The notes beneath the pieces were generated by a model, which saw only the letters and a list, made by a program, of their open reading frames with translations, made no database searches and was not told the DNA's origin. A program made the translations under genes and the position numbers. From Breoghania corrubedonensis (lineage in GTDB: Bacteria; Pseudomonadota; Alphaproteobacteria; Rhizobiales; Stappiaceae): a stretch of DNA of 64,000 nt. The stretch's first letter is position 1. Every line of letters begins with the position of its first letter. Below, one piece after another: positions 9,480 through 19,331 of this stretch. Location of the stretch: the NCBI RefSeq assembly GCF_003053845.1, contig NZ_QAYG01000001.1, positions 1,740,893 through 1,804,892 on the forward strand. Reading direction: 5' to 3'.

Positions 9480-10718
9480 ATGTCCACCCAAGACGCACCC
9501 GACCAATCCCGCTGGCTTGCCTTTACCCATTCGGCTTTCCGCCGCTACTGGGCTGCGCGATTCGGCTCGACCTTCGCGGTGCAGATCGTTTCCGTCTCCG
9601 TCGGCTGGCAAGTCTATGACATCACCCGCAATCCGCTGGATCTCGGCTTTGTCGGGCTGGCGCAATTCCTGCCCGCATTCCTTCTCGTGCTGGTGACGGG
9701 AACGGTCGCCGACCGCTTTGGCCGGCGCACGGTGATGGGAACGGCGCTTATCGCGGAAGGCGTGATGGCTGCCTTGCTGCTCGCGTTCACGCTCTCCGGG
9801 TCGACAACGGTATGGCCGATCTTCGTTCTGCTCGTGGGCTTCGGTACCGCGCGCGCCTTCTTCAACCCGGCGTCGTCCGCGCTCGTCACCAACCTCGTTC
9901 CGCCCGAACACCTCGCCAATGCGATCGCGTGGAACTCGTCCGCCTGGCAGGTGGCGAGCATCGTCGGGCCGGTGGCGGGCGGGTTGCTCTATGGCCTTTC
10001 GCCCTATGCGAGCTATGCCGCGGCGCTCATCATGCTGGCCGGTGCCGCCATCGCCGCGCTTTCGATCCCGAGACCCGAGCAGCACACGGCTGCCGGACAG
10101 GTGACGTTCGCCTCCGTCGTCGACGGCTTCCGCTACATCTGGCGGGAGAAGGTGGTTCTGGGGGCGATCTCGCTCGATCTCTTCGCCGTTCTGCTCGGCG
10201 GGGCGGTGGCGCTGCTGCCGGTCTATGCGCGCGATATCCTGGAACTGGGCCCGTGGGGCCTGGGGCTCTTGCGCGCCGCTCCCGGCATCGGCGCCATCAT
10301 GGTCGCCATGTGGCTCGCGGCCCATCCGCTGCGCGATCACGCGGGGCTGCTGATGTTCGTCTTCGTGGGGCTTTTCGGAGCGTTCACGGTTCTCTTCGGC
10401 GTTTCCACCATGCCGTGGCTGTCGATCGCCGCACTCCTGCTGATGGGGGCCTTCGACATGGTGTCGGTCTATGTGCGCGAGACGCTGATCCAGCTGTGGA
10501 CGCCGGACGCGCTGCGCGGCCGGGTCAACGCCGTCAACATGGTGTTCGTCGGCGCCTCCAACGAACTCGGCGAATTCCGAGCGGGCGTCATGGCGGCGGC
10601 CATTGGCACGGTGTCGGCCGTCGTCGTGGGCGGTATGGGCACGATGGCGGTGGCGGCGCTATGGGCGAAGATGTTCCCGGATCTCAGGAAGGCGCGGCAC
10701 CTCGACGGGCGGGTGTGA
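9480..10718 (+). CDS. MFS transporter (MFS_3/EntS-like)
   Basis: Integral membrane transporter of 412 residues from ATG 9480; a start at 9405 would add a 25-residue basic stretch. About 10-12 hydrophobic segments are visible, with MFS loop motif DRFGRRTVM after the second helix (compare DRxGRR). The motif FFNPASSALVTNLVPPEHLANAIAWNS is characteristic of the EntS/MFS_3 group, which exports siderophores or drugs. There is no neighbouring siderophore gene, so the substrate is unknown. It is convergent with ecm; a REP-like palindrome lies between the two stops. Confidence 0.87.
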   Translation: MSTQDAPDQSRWLAFTHSAFRRYWAARFGSTFAVQIVSVSVGWQVYDITRNPLDLGFVGLAQFLPAFLLVLVTGTVADRFGRRTVMGTALIAEGVMAALLLAFTLSGSTTVWPIFVLLVGFGTARAFFNPASSALVTNLVPPEHLANAIAWNSSAWQVASIVGPVAGGLLYGLSPYASYAAALIMLAGAAIAALSIPRPEQHTAAGQVTFASVVDGFRYIWREKVVLGAISLDLFAVLLGGAVALLPVYARDILELGPWGLGLLRAAPGIGAIMVAMWLAAHPLRDHAGLLMFVFVGLFGAFTVLFGVSTMPWLSIAALLLMGAFDMVSVYVRETLIQLWTPDALRGRVNAVNMVFVGASNELGEFRAGVMAAAIGTVSAVVVGGMGTMAVAALWAKMFPDLRKARHLDGRV

Positions 10719-10735
10719 GGGATCGCAGAGGTGGA

Positions 10736-10780
10736 CCATCCTTCGAGACTTCCGCTGCGCGGCCTCCTCAGGACGACGTG
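10736..10780. repeat. REP-like extragenic palindromic element
   Basis: CATCCTTCGAGAC on the left and the imperfect complement CCTCAGGACGACG on the right flank a CCGC-TGC-GCGG core. Sequences of the type CATCCTTCGAGAC...CTCAGGATG are common dispersed extragenic repeats in Hyphomicrobiales. It sits between the convergent MFS and ecm stops. The family assignment is from memory of similar repeats; copy number in this genome is untested. Confidence 0.6.
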
Positions 10781-10824
10781 GATAGTGCCGTGAAAATGAC
10801 TGGAGATCATTTCCGGGCCTCGCC

Positions 10825-12816
10825 CTACGCCGCCTTCTCCGCCTGGGCCTCCACGATCTTCACGATATCGGCCATGATCTCGGTGAGCTGAAAATCCTTC
10901 GGCGTGTAGACGGCGGCAACGCCTGCCGCCCGAAGCGCCTTGGCGTCCTCGTCCGGGATGATGCCGCCGACAACCACCGGCACGTCGTCGAGACCGGATG
11001 CCCGCATGCGTTCCATCACGTCGCGCACGAGGGCGAGATGCGATCCCGAGAGGATCGACAGGCCGACCACATGGACGCCTTCTTCCAAAGCTGCGTTGAC
11101 GATCTGGGCGGGCGTCAGGCGAATGCCCTCGTAGACGACTTCCATGCCGCAGTCGCGCGCACGGACCGCGATCTGTTCCGCGCCGTTGGAATGACCGTCG
11201 AGGCCGGGCTTGCCGACCAGGAATTTCAGCCGCCGTCCGAGTTGGCGCGACACGGCCTCCACGGCGGCGCGTACGGTCTCCGTGTCGCCTCCGTCCTCGC
11301 GCGCGGCGCGGCCGACGCCTGTGGGCGCGCGGTATTCGCCGAAAACCTCGCGCAGCGCCGCGCCCCATTCGCCCGTGGTGACACCCGCCTTGGCGGCCGC
11401 GATCGAGGGCTCCATGATGTTGCGGTTTTCGGCAGCCGCGGCCTTCAGTTCGGCAAGTGCCCTCTTTACAGCATCCTCGTCACGGGCTTCGCGCCAGGCC
11501 TTCAGCGCGGCGACGGCTTCCGCTTCCACATGCTCCGGCACGGTAAGGATGCCGCCGTCGGCGCCGCCGGCAAGTGGCGACGGTTCGCTTTCCGTCCAGC
11601 GGTTGACGCCGACCACGACCTGCTCGCCACGCTCGATCGCTTCCAGCCGCTTTGAATTCGATTCAACGAGCTTCTGCTTCATGTAGGAGGATTCGACGGC
11701 TGCAACCGCGCCGCCCATGGCATCGATGCGCGCCAGTTCCTCGCGCGCTTCCGCCTTGAGCGTCTCGACCTTTGCCGTGATCTCTGCCGATCCGTCGAAG
11801 ATGTCGCCGTATTCCAGAAGGTCGGTCTCGTAGGCTACGATCTGCTGCATGCGGATCGACCATTGCTGATCGAAGGGGCGCGGCAGGCCCAGCGCCTCGT
11901 TCCAGGCCGGCAACTGCACGGCGCGGGCGCGGGCGTTCTTCGACAGCACCACGGCCAGCATCTCGATCAGGATGCGGTAGACGTTGTTTTCCGGCTGCTG
12001 CTCGGTCAGACCCAGCGAGTTCACCTGCACGCCATAACGGAAGCGGCGGTAGCGTTCGTCCTCCACGCCGTAGCGGGTCCGGCAGATCTCGTCCCACAGC
12101 TCGGTGAACGCGCGCATCTTGCACATCTCGGTGACGAACCTGAGACCCGCATTGACGAAGAACGAGATGCGGCCAACCGCCTTGGGAAAGTCCTCGGCCG
12201 GAATGGCGCCCGACGCCCTCACGTTGTCGAGCACGGCTTGCGCCGTGGCCAGCGCGAAGGCCAGTTCCTGCACCTGCGTCGCGCCCGCCTCCTGCAGGTG
12301 GTAGGAGCAGACGTTCATCGGGTTGAACTTCGGCATCTCCATGTACGTCCAGGCGATCATGTCGGTGGTGAGCCGCATGGAGGGCGCCGGCGGGAACACG
12401 TAGGTGCCGCGCGAAAGGTATTCCTTGATGAGATCGTTCTGCGTGGTGCCGGAAAGAAGCTTGCGGTCCGCCCCCTGCTCGTCGGCGGCCGCCACGTAGA
12501 GCGCCAGCAGCCACGGTGCCGTGGCGTTGATCGTCATCGAGGTGTTCATCTTTTCCAGCGGGATATCGGCAAACAGCGCCCGCATGTCGCCCAGATGCGC
12601 CACCGGAACGCCGACCTTGCCCACTTCGCCGCGCGCGAGCGCGTCATCGGGATCGTAGCCGGTCTGCGTCGGCAGATCGAAGGCGACCGACAGTCCGGTT
12701 TGCCCCTTCGCGAGATTGGACCGGTAAAGCGCGTTAGAGGCAGCCGCTGTCGAATGTCCCGCATAGGTGCGGAAGATCCAGGGCTTGTCCCGTCCCGTCT
12801 CAAACTTCCCCGACAT
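10825..12816 (-). CDS. ecm: ethylmalonyl-CoA mutase, B12-dependent
   Basis: Converts (2R)-ethylmalonyl-CoA to methylsuccinyl-CoA in the ethylmalonyl-CoA pathway, using adenosylcobalamin. 663 residues from ATG 12816, which has GGGAGGAAG just upstream; an in-frame start at 12939 adds 41 unlikely residues. The N-terminal mutase domain begins WIFRTYAGHSTAAASNALYR, the form typical of Ecm rather than methylmalonyl-CoA mutase, and continues through QTGLSVAFDLPTQTG and NTSMTINATAPWLLALY. The C-terminal cobalamin domain has the DxHxxG motif with D540 and H542 and the SxL-type motif LSILSGSH. Ccr, the enzyme acting two steps earlier, is 3 kb away, and a cobalamin adenosyltransferase follows it. Confidence 0.93.
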   Translation of the reverse strand: MSGKFETGRDKPWIFRTYAGHSTAAASNALYRSNLAKGQTGLSVAFDLPTQTGYDPDDALARGEVGKVGVPVAHLGDMRALFADIPLEKMNTSMTINATAPWLLALYVAAADEQGADRKLLSGTTQNDLIKEYLSRGTYVFPPAPSMRLTTDMIAWTYMEMPKFNPMNVCSYHLQEAGATQVQELAFALATAQAVLDNVRASGAIPAEDFPKAVGRISFFVNAGLRFVTEMCKMRAFTELWDEICRTRYGVEDERYRRFRYGVQVNSLGLTEQQPENNVYRILIEMLAVVLSKNARARAVQLPAWNEALGLPRPFDQQWSIRMQQIVAYETDLLEYGDIFDGSAEITAKVETLKAEAREELARIDAMGGAVAAVESSYMKQKLVESNSKRLEAIERGEQVVVGVNRWTESEPSPLAGGADGGILTVPEHVEAEAVAALKAWREARDEDAVKRALAELKAAAAENRNIMEPSIAAAKAGVTTGEWGAALREVFGEYRAPTGVGRAAREDGGDTETVRAAVEAVSRQLGRRLKFLVGKPGLDGHSNGAEQIAVRARDCGMEVVYEGIRLTPAQIVNAALEEGVHVVGLSILSGSHLALVRDVMERMRASGLDDVPVVVGGIIPDEDAKALRAAGVAAVYTPKDFQLTEIMADIVKIVEAQAEKAA

Positions 12817-13139
12817 GGCGCTCTTCCTCCCGATGATGCACTGCCGCAAAGTCGTTTTACGGCTTTTGATCCGGGCTGTCATCTCGACCAAGGCAGCAAA
12901 CGGAAAGGCCGGGCCACATGAGCGGTGTCGCGCGTGCAAGACCTGACCTTAAAGGAGGAGACGTGTTGATAGTATCTTTGCCCAATCAGGAATTTTGGAT
13001 ATCCAGGATCGGTTGTAATGAAAGTAAAATCGCCTGAAATAACATAATGTAAAATACTTATATTGGTGTGAAATTAAGTAACAATAAATAACTTTGTTTG
13101 TCTAGTGGGAATTAAATTTCCTGAAAGGGGTCAAGTGAA
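12817..13139. other. AT-rich intergenic region upstream of ecm and the sensor gene
   Basis: 323 bp between divergent genes. From about 12960 to 13130 it is markedly AT-rich compared with both flanks, as expected for a promoter region serving the sensor/chemoreceptor pair. I see no ORF with coding character and no perfect dyad longer than about 6 bp. The dyad found upstream of ccr is not repeated here. Confidence 0.5.
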
Positions 13140-13754
13140 ATGAAACTGGCGCTTCTCTTGAGTGGGCTTGTCGCGGGATGCCTGCATTTCAGTGCCTTCG
13201 CTGCGGAGCCGACCCAGCCGGTCCCGGATGTCAATGTCCTGGTGACCGACAAGGTGATCGCGAACCTTCGCGAGATCATACTTGATGACGTCATCCAGAT
13301 TTCCGTGAAGGCACAGAACTCCCGGCGGGGAAGTATCGAGCAGGCGCGGGTGGATGAACTCGACAAGGAGTGGCGGGCGGAGACCAAGTCCACCGGCAAG
13401 CAGCCGCTAATCGCGCGGACGCTGTCCAATCCGGCGTCCGCCCAGCTTCTGCGGATCCAGGCGCGTTCGCTCGGCCTTTATTCCGAAATGTTCGTGATGG
13501 ACGCCAAGGGACTCAACGTCGGACAGAGCTCGATCACGTCCGATTACTGGCAGGGGGATGAGGCCAAGTTCCAGAAGACATTTCCGGTCGGCCCTTCGGC
13601 GATCTTCATCGATGAGCCGGAATGGCACGAGGAAACCGGTACATGGCGCGTCCAGGTCAACATGACGATTCCTGACGGCAAGGATGGCGGTCCTATCGGA
13701 GCGGCCACCTTCGAGATCAACCTGACCGAACTGCAACGCCGCATGAACGTCTAA
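13140..13754 (+). CDS. exported PDC/Cache-like sensor protein
   Basis: 204 residues with an N-terminal signal sequence. Both a lipobox-like LVAGC (C14) and a signal peptidase I site (AFA-AEP, about residue 22) are possible. The mature part has the look of a periplasmic PDC/Cache ligand-sensing domain, especially LGLYSEMFVMDAKGLNVGQ followed by SDYWQGDEAKFQKTF and a final strand GAATFEINL. It has no transmembrane anchor or signalling domain of its own. The chemoreceptor gene starts 30 bp downstream, so it may act as a separate ligand-binding partner for that receptor. This partnership is inference from adjacency. Confidence 0.72.
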   Translation: MKLALLLSGLVAGCLHFSAFAAEPTQPVPDVNVLVTDKVIANLREIILDDVIQISVKAQNSRRGSIEQARVDELDKEWRAETKSTGKQPLIARTLSNPASAQLLRIQARSLGLYSEMFVMDAKGLNVGQSSITSDYWQGDEAKFQKTFPVGPSAIFIDEPEWHEETGTWRVQVNMTIPDGKDGGPIGAATFEINLTELQRRMNV

Positions 13755-13784
13755 GGCCAGTCCAATCTGATTGAGAAGAACATT

Positions 13785-15464
13785 ATGAAAAAACTGAGCA
13801 CGTTCTCTGTCACAGCCAAGCTGACCGCCATCTTCGCCTGCATCCTGGTCGCTGGTCTCGCCAGCGCGCTGGTGACCTTCATACAGCTTGGCGAAACGCG
13901 CCAATCCGTGATGGACAAGACGGCGTTGATGAAGACGCTCGATGAGGTGAACTCATTCGAAATGGCGATCTCTGATGCCCAGGCCGCCATTCGCACGTTC
14001 CTGCTGACGGGCGATCTCTCCAATGTCGACGATTACCATCGCGCCAATAAGGAGTGGAACGGAACTTACGGAACGTTGACGCGCTCGCCCATGAGCGAAA
14101 CCGACGCGTTGAAGCGTGCCTACGACAAGGCCGTCGAATGGCAGACCGCCTACGCCGACCGTCAGATCTCGTTGATGGAACGTCCGACGACCGTGGAACT
14201 GGCACGCACGCTGGAGGTTACGGGCGAGGTGCAGCGGTTGTCGAAGGAAGTCCACGCGGCGTTGCAAGACTATCGCGGCGCGCTGGTGTCACGCATCGAC
14301 AAGGCGGAACAGGCGCAGCGCCGTCAGCTGGGCAATGTGGAGATGGTGGCGATTGGCTCGGGCGTCGTGATGCTCCTCATCGCAGCTTTTGCCGCCCTGT
14401 TTTCCTATCGCGGCATTTCCCGGCCCATGCGGGTCATCGCGCGCGAAACCAACGAGATCGCCGAGGGCGCGCTGGAGACGCATATCGATTACGCTGATCG
14501 TGGCGACGAAGTCGGCGATCTGGCCCGCGCGCTCACCATCTTCAGGGACAATCTGGCCCAGAACCGCAAGCGGGAGCAGGAAGTGCGCGAACGCGAGGAA
14601 GAAAGCCGGCAGGAGCGCAAGGCTGAACTCGATGCCATCGCGGAGGAGTTCGAGGACACCGTCAAGGCGCTGGTTGAACGCCTCAGCGTCTCCTCGGGTG
14701 CGCTGTCGGACAACGCGGATCAACTCTCCTCGCTTGCCGACACAACGTCGGAACAGGTCATCGATGCATCGAGTGCATCCGAAGAAGCGTCTGCCAACGT
14801 CAATTCCGTGTCGGATGCGGCCGAGCAGCTCGCCGAATCCGTTCGCGAAATCAACAGCCAGCTCGAAAACAACGCCAAGCTGGTGTTGGAAACCGCCAGC
14901 GAAGCGGCGCGCACCAGTACCTCGGTGGGCGAACTGCGCGACGTGGTTGCCCGGATCGGCGAAGTGATCAGCCTGATCCAGGCGATTGCCGAGCAAACCA
15001 ACCTGCTGGCGCTCAATGCGACCATCGAGGCGGCGCGGGCCGGCGAGGCGGGCAAGGGCTTCGCCGTCGTGGCCGGTGAGGTCAAGCAACTCGCCAGCCA
15101 GACCGCCAAGGCCACCGAGCAGATCGAGAACCAGATCGCGCAGATGCAGGAAGCCGCCTCCTCGTCCATATCGGCGGTGGACAATATAAGCGGCCGGTTG
15201 GAGACAATGCGCGAAACGGCCTCCTCCATCGCCGCCGCCGCCGAAGAGCAGGGGCTGTCGGTCCAGGAGATAGCTCGCAACATCGCGGAGGCGGCGCGAG
15301 GCACCAGTCAGGTCAGCCATGCGATCGCACTGGTGCGCGACGGTGCCGCGAGAACCGGTTCCATGGGGGGCGACGTGAAGTCTTCGGCCGAAACGCTGAG
15401 CGATGACGCCGGCTCACTGAACAGTCAGGTCGAGGCGTTCCTGAAGCGCGTGCGGGCCGCCTGA
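13785..15464 (+). CDS. methyl-accepting chemotaxis protein
   Basis: Transmembrane chemoreceptor of 559 residues. TM1 is at about 10-32. The periplasmic region (about 33-185) resembles a four-helix CHASE3 domain (FEMAISDAQAAIRTFLLTGD). TM2 is at about 188-208, then HAMP (about 209-262, ISRPMRVIARETNEIAEG) and a long cytoplasmic signalling coil with the invariant hairpin tip EVISLIQAIAEQTNLLALN and ATIEAARAGEAGKGFAVVA. There is no C-terminal pentapeptide tether for CheR/CheB. The gene follows the sensor-like gene by 30 bp and ends at a strong terminator. It lies between ecm and ccr, an unusual place for a chemoreceptor. Confidence 0.93.
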   Translation: MKKLSTFSVTAKLTAIFACILVAGLASALVTFIQLGETRQSVMDKTALMKTLDEVNSFEMAISDAQAAIRTFLLTGDLSNVDDYHRANKEWNGTYGTLTRSPMSETDALKRAYDKAVEWQTAYADRQISLMERPTTVELARTLEVTGEVQRLSKEVHAALQDYRGALVSRIDKAEQAQRRQLGNVEMVAIGSGVVMLLIAAFAALFSYRGISRPMRVIARETNEIAEGALETHIDYADRGDEVGDLARALTIFRDNLAQNRKREQEVREREEESRQERKAELDAIAEEFEDTVKALVERLSVSSGALSDNADQLSSLADTTSEQVIDASSASEEASANVNSVSDAAEQLAESVREINSQLENNAKLVLETASEAARTSTSVGELRDVVARIGEVISLIQAIAEQTNLLALNATIEAARAGEAGKGFAVVAGEVKQLASQTAKATEQIENQIAQMQEAASSSISAVDNISGRLETMRETASSIAAAAEEQGLSVQEIARNIAEAARGTSQVSHAIALVRDGAARTGSMGGDVKSSAETLSDDAGSLNSQVEAFLKRVRAA

Positions 15465-15554
15465 GCCCTGCTTGCGGGGGATCGGGGCTTGGCGGGGGGG
15501 CCAGGCCGTGATGGTCCCGGGGTTCCGCAGGATGGGTTGAAATGCCAAGCGTGA

Positions 15555-15587
15555 GGCCGTGCTGCATTGTCAGCACGGCCTTTTTTT
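15555..15587 (+). terminator. rho-independent terminator after the chemoreceptor gene
   Basis: 10-bp perfect stem GGCCGTGCTG (15555-15564) / CAGCACGGCC (15571-15580), 6-nt loop, then seven T (15581-15587). It lies 90 bp downstream of the chemoreceptor stop and separates that transcript from ccr. Confidence 0.9.
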
Positions 15588-15732
15588 ATGCGGTGCAACA
15601 ACGTTGCCTGACCCGGTTTACCATCCGGCCCCGGCGGGCGGTTTTCTTGTGTTCGCGCAACATAATGCCGCGGAGCAGCCTCTTCCTTTGCGATGCTTGC
15701 GACTAATGGATCGTGTAAAACTCTTGCGTCAG

Positions 15733-15757
15733 CTCGATATTGCATCGCAATATCGAG
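15733..15757. promoter_or_regulatory. 25-bp perfect dyad upstream of ccr, probable operator
   Basis: CTCGATATTGC (15733-15743), ATC, GCAATATCGAG (15747-15757): 11-bp arms with no mismatch around a 3-nt centre, in the 264-bp gap between the upstream terminator and ccr, about 95 bp before the ccr ATG. This geometry suits a dimeric TetR-like regulator. In Methylobacterium extorquens a TetR-type protein (CcrR) is reported to bind a palindrome upstream of ccr; whether this is the equivalent is inference. Confidence 0.6.
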
Positions 15758-15851
15758 GCTATCCGCAGGGGAGGATCCGGCTGGGTGCGACTGGTGCGCG
15801 CGAATGCGCCAAGCGACAGCCGGTGCGATGCAAAAACATGGGAAGAGAGAC

Positions 15852-17147
<1,296 letters not shown>

Positions 17148-17249
17148 CGGCCCGGATGTCGCCCGAACCCCGATCCGTTTCCCCCGGGCGCTTTCGTCCG
17201 GGGGCCGTGTGTTCTACCGTCCGCCCGAACGCGGACGGAGGATTCGGCA

Positions 17250-17822
17250 ATGGTTGTCCTGAACAAGATCTACACACGCACCGGCGACGACGGCACGACG
17301 GCGCTTGGATCCGGCGAGCGCCGGGCAAAACACGATCTGCGCGTGGCCGCCTATGGCACGGTGGACGAGGCGAACGCGACGCTCGGGCTGGTGCGGCTTC
17401 ATCTGGAGGGAATGCCGGATCTCGATCAGGCAATGGCGCACATCCAGAACGATCTTTTCGACCTGGGTGCCGATCTCGCCACGCCGGAGACGGACGAGCC
17501 GCTGCCCTACGAGCCGCTCAGGATCACCGATGACCAGGTGAAGAAGCTGGAGACGGAGATCGACCGTCTGAACGGCGATCTCCAGCCGCTGCGCTCTTTC
17601 GTGCTGCCGGCCGGGGCTCCGGGGGCGGCGTATCTTCATCTCGCGCGTACCGTGGCGCGACGTGCCGAGCGGCTGATAAGCGAGCTTTCGGGCTACGAAA
17701 AGGTCAATGGCGCCGCGCTTCGCTATGCGAACAGGCTGTCCGATTTTCTGTTCGTTGCGGCGCGTTGGGTGAATGCGCAGGACGAAGGCGACGTCCTCTG
17801 GGTGCCAGGGGAGAACCGGTAG
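17250..17822 (+). CDS. corrinoid adenosyltransferase (PduO/MMAB type)
   Basis: Transfers the 5'-deoxyadenosyl group from ATP to cob(I)alamin, making adenosylcobalamin. 190 residues. The N-terminal ATP-binding motif is IYTRTGDDGTTALGSGER, and the second signature is LPAGAPGAAYLHLARTVARRAER; both are diagnostic of the PduO-type ATR fold. It lies 103 bp downstream of ccr on the same strand, and the coenzyme it makes is needed by the nearby Ecm, so the grouping is functionally coherent. Confidence 0.93.
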   Translation: MVVLNKIYTRTGDDGTTALGSGERRAKHDLRVAAYGTVDEANATLGLVRLHLEGMPDLDQAMAHIQNDLFDLGADLATPETDEPLPYEPLRITDDQVKKLETEIDRLNGDLQPLRSFVLPAGAPGAAYLHLARTVARRAERLISELSGYEKVNGAALRYANRLSDFLFVAARWVNAQDEGDVLWVPGENR

Positions 17823-17925
17823 GTCAGGATGGGATAGCGGAGCGGGTGGTTTATCCGCACGACATTTCACCGTCATTGTCGGCTGACTTGAGATCCGAGC
17901 GCACCCTTCAAATCCACACGTCTCT

Positions 17926-17993
17926 CTCCGGCGTCATCCCGGTTCTGCGAAGCGGCACTTACGCGCCGCATCGCGTCCGGGATGACGCCGGAG
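17926..17993. repeat. REP-like extragenic palindromic element
   Basis: Perfect 17-bp inverted arms CTCCGGCGTCATCCCGG (17926-17942) and CCGGGATGACGCCGGAG (17977-17993) around a 34-nt loop that itself has imperfect GCGAAGCGG / CCGCATCGC pairing. Elements of the form GTCATCCCGG...CCGGGATGAC are widespread in alphaproteobacterial intergenic regions. It lies between the convergent adenosyltransferase and COG0523 genes. Confidence 0.75.
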
Positions 17994-18093
17994 GGTTACT
18001 CGAGGACCGGAGAGTTCTCCTCAGAAAGTGCCAACGCGCGCCGTATCCGCCTTCTCTCCATGGGAGAGGCGATCGGTCCCGCGAAACCCGGCC

Positions 18094-19272
18094 TTACCCG
18101 AATGTTCCCTTGAAACCCGGCACCGCCAGCGGGTTGTCGAGCATGGCGGCGGAATCCGGGGTGTCGGGCTGGGCCGTGTTCGTGAAGGCCGCGAAGAGGC
18201 CTTCCACGAAGCCCTTCGGCATGTCGCGGGTGATGCAGACCAGCCGGGTGGAGTGGTCGGCGTCGGGCCAGCCCTCCAGCCGAACGGGCGGGTGGAAGAC
18301 ATGCTGCACGCCGTGCAGCACCACGGGATGCTCGATATCCTCGGCAATCGCGACGATGCCCTTGAAGCGCAGCAAGTTCGGGCCGTGCGCGGAGCGGATC
18401 AGATCGAGGAACATCTCGAGTCCCGCCGCCGGGATCGGCTTGTCGCTCTTCAGCGTGAAGGCGCGGATGTGATCGTCGTGGCGGTTGACGTCATGATGGT
18501 GGTGGCCGTGATCATGATCGTGATGACCATGGTGGTGTCCGTGGTGATGTTCGTGATCCCCCTCGGCTTGCGCCTCCTCGCCCAGCCAGCGCCGCACGTC
18601 GGGTATCTTGGTATCGGGATTGTAGAGCCCGCAATCGAGCAAGGCTGCGGCCGTGGCTTCGCCCTTCGCCGCATCGAGGATCGCCGCGCCGGGGTTCAGC
18701 CGGCGGATGCGCGCGTGAAGCGCGTCGAGTGCAGCGCGGGCCTCGTCGCTGTCGACCAGATCCGATTTGGTCAGCACCAGCCGGTCGGCGACGGCGACCT
18801 GCTTCACCGCCTCCTCGTGGGCATCGAGTGTCGCCGCTCCGTTGATCGCGTCGATCATCGTGACCACGCCGTCGAGCCGGTAGCGCATGACGAGATAGGG
18901 GTGCAGCATCACGGCATGCAGCACCGGGGCGGGATCGGCGAGACCGGTTGTCTCGATCACCACCCGCTTCAGAGCGTCGATGCGTCCGTTGTCGAGCCGG
19001 CGCAGCAGATCTTCGAGCGTGTTGATGAGATCGCCGCGGATGGTGCAGCACAGGCAGCCGGAGGACAGCTCGATCACGCTTTCGTCGGCGGTGGCGACGA
19101 GAAGGTGGTCGAGGCCGACATCGCCGAATTCGTTGACGATGACGGCCGTATCCTTCAGCGCCGGATCGCCCAGCAATCGGTTCAGCAGTGTCGTCTTTCC
19201 GGCGCCGAGAAAACCGGTGACCACGGTCAGCGGAACCGGGGCAGGCGGTCGCCGGGTTGAAGTGTCGGTCAT
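18094..19272 (-). CDS. COG0523 (CobW/P47K) GTPase with His-rich metal-binding stretch
   Basis: G3E-family GTPase of 392 residues, a putative metal chaperone or insertase. The Walker A motif is GFLGAGKTTLLN (about residues 20-31). The family metal-binding CxCC motif is in SSGCLCC (about residues 70-76). The NKxD-like element is TKSD. A long His/Asp/Gly tract with more than 12 His occupies roughly residues 243-268. Members include CobW (cobalt/cobalamin) and Zur-regulated zinc chaperones. Proximity to the corrinoid adenosyltransferase hints at cobalamin, while the His tract is equally typical of the zinc group; I cannot decide. dacF-like lies 59 bp upstream on the same strand. Confidence 0.88.
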   Translation of the reverse strand: MTDTSTRRPPAPVPLTVVTGFLGAGKTTLLNRLLGDPALKDTAVIVNEFGDVGLDHLLVATADESVIELSSGCLCCTIRGDLINTLEDLLRRLDNGRIDALKRVVIETTGLADPAPVLHAVMLHPYLVMRYRLDGVVTMIDAINGAATLDAHEEAVKQVAVADRLVLTKSDLVDSDEARAALDALHARIRRLNPGAAILDAAKGEATAAALLDCGLYNPDTKIPDVRRWLGEEAQAEGDHEHHHGHHHGHHDHDHGHHHHDVNRHDDHIRAFTLKSDKPIPAAGLEMFLDLIRSAHGPNLLRFKGIVAIAEDIEHPVVLHGVQHVFHPPVRLEGWPDADHSTRLVCITRDMPKGFVEGLFAAFTNTAQPDTPDSAAMLDNPLAVPGFKGTFG

Positions 19273-19331
19273 TGCGGATTCCGATCGTGGGAGCCGCCGC
19301 CCTATCGCTGGCGTGCGTCTGTCTTGTGTGC

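Noticed and set aside
14289..15320. 343-residue open frame antisense to the chemoreceptor signalling domain
   Set aside because: Repetitive Arg/Gly/Asp composition mirrors the coiled-coil codons of the real gene.
18484..18560. repeat-like ATGATGGTGGTG tract
   Set aside because: It is the coding sequence of the His-rich stretch of the COG0523 protein, not an independent tandem repeat.
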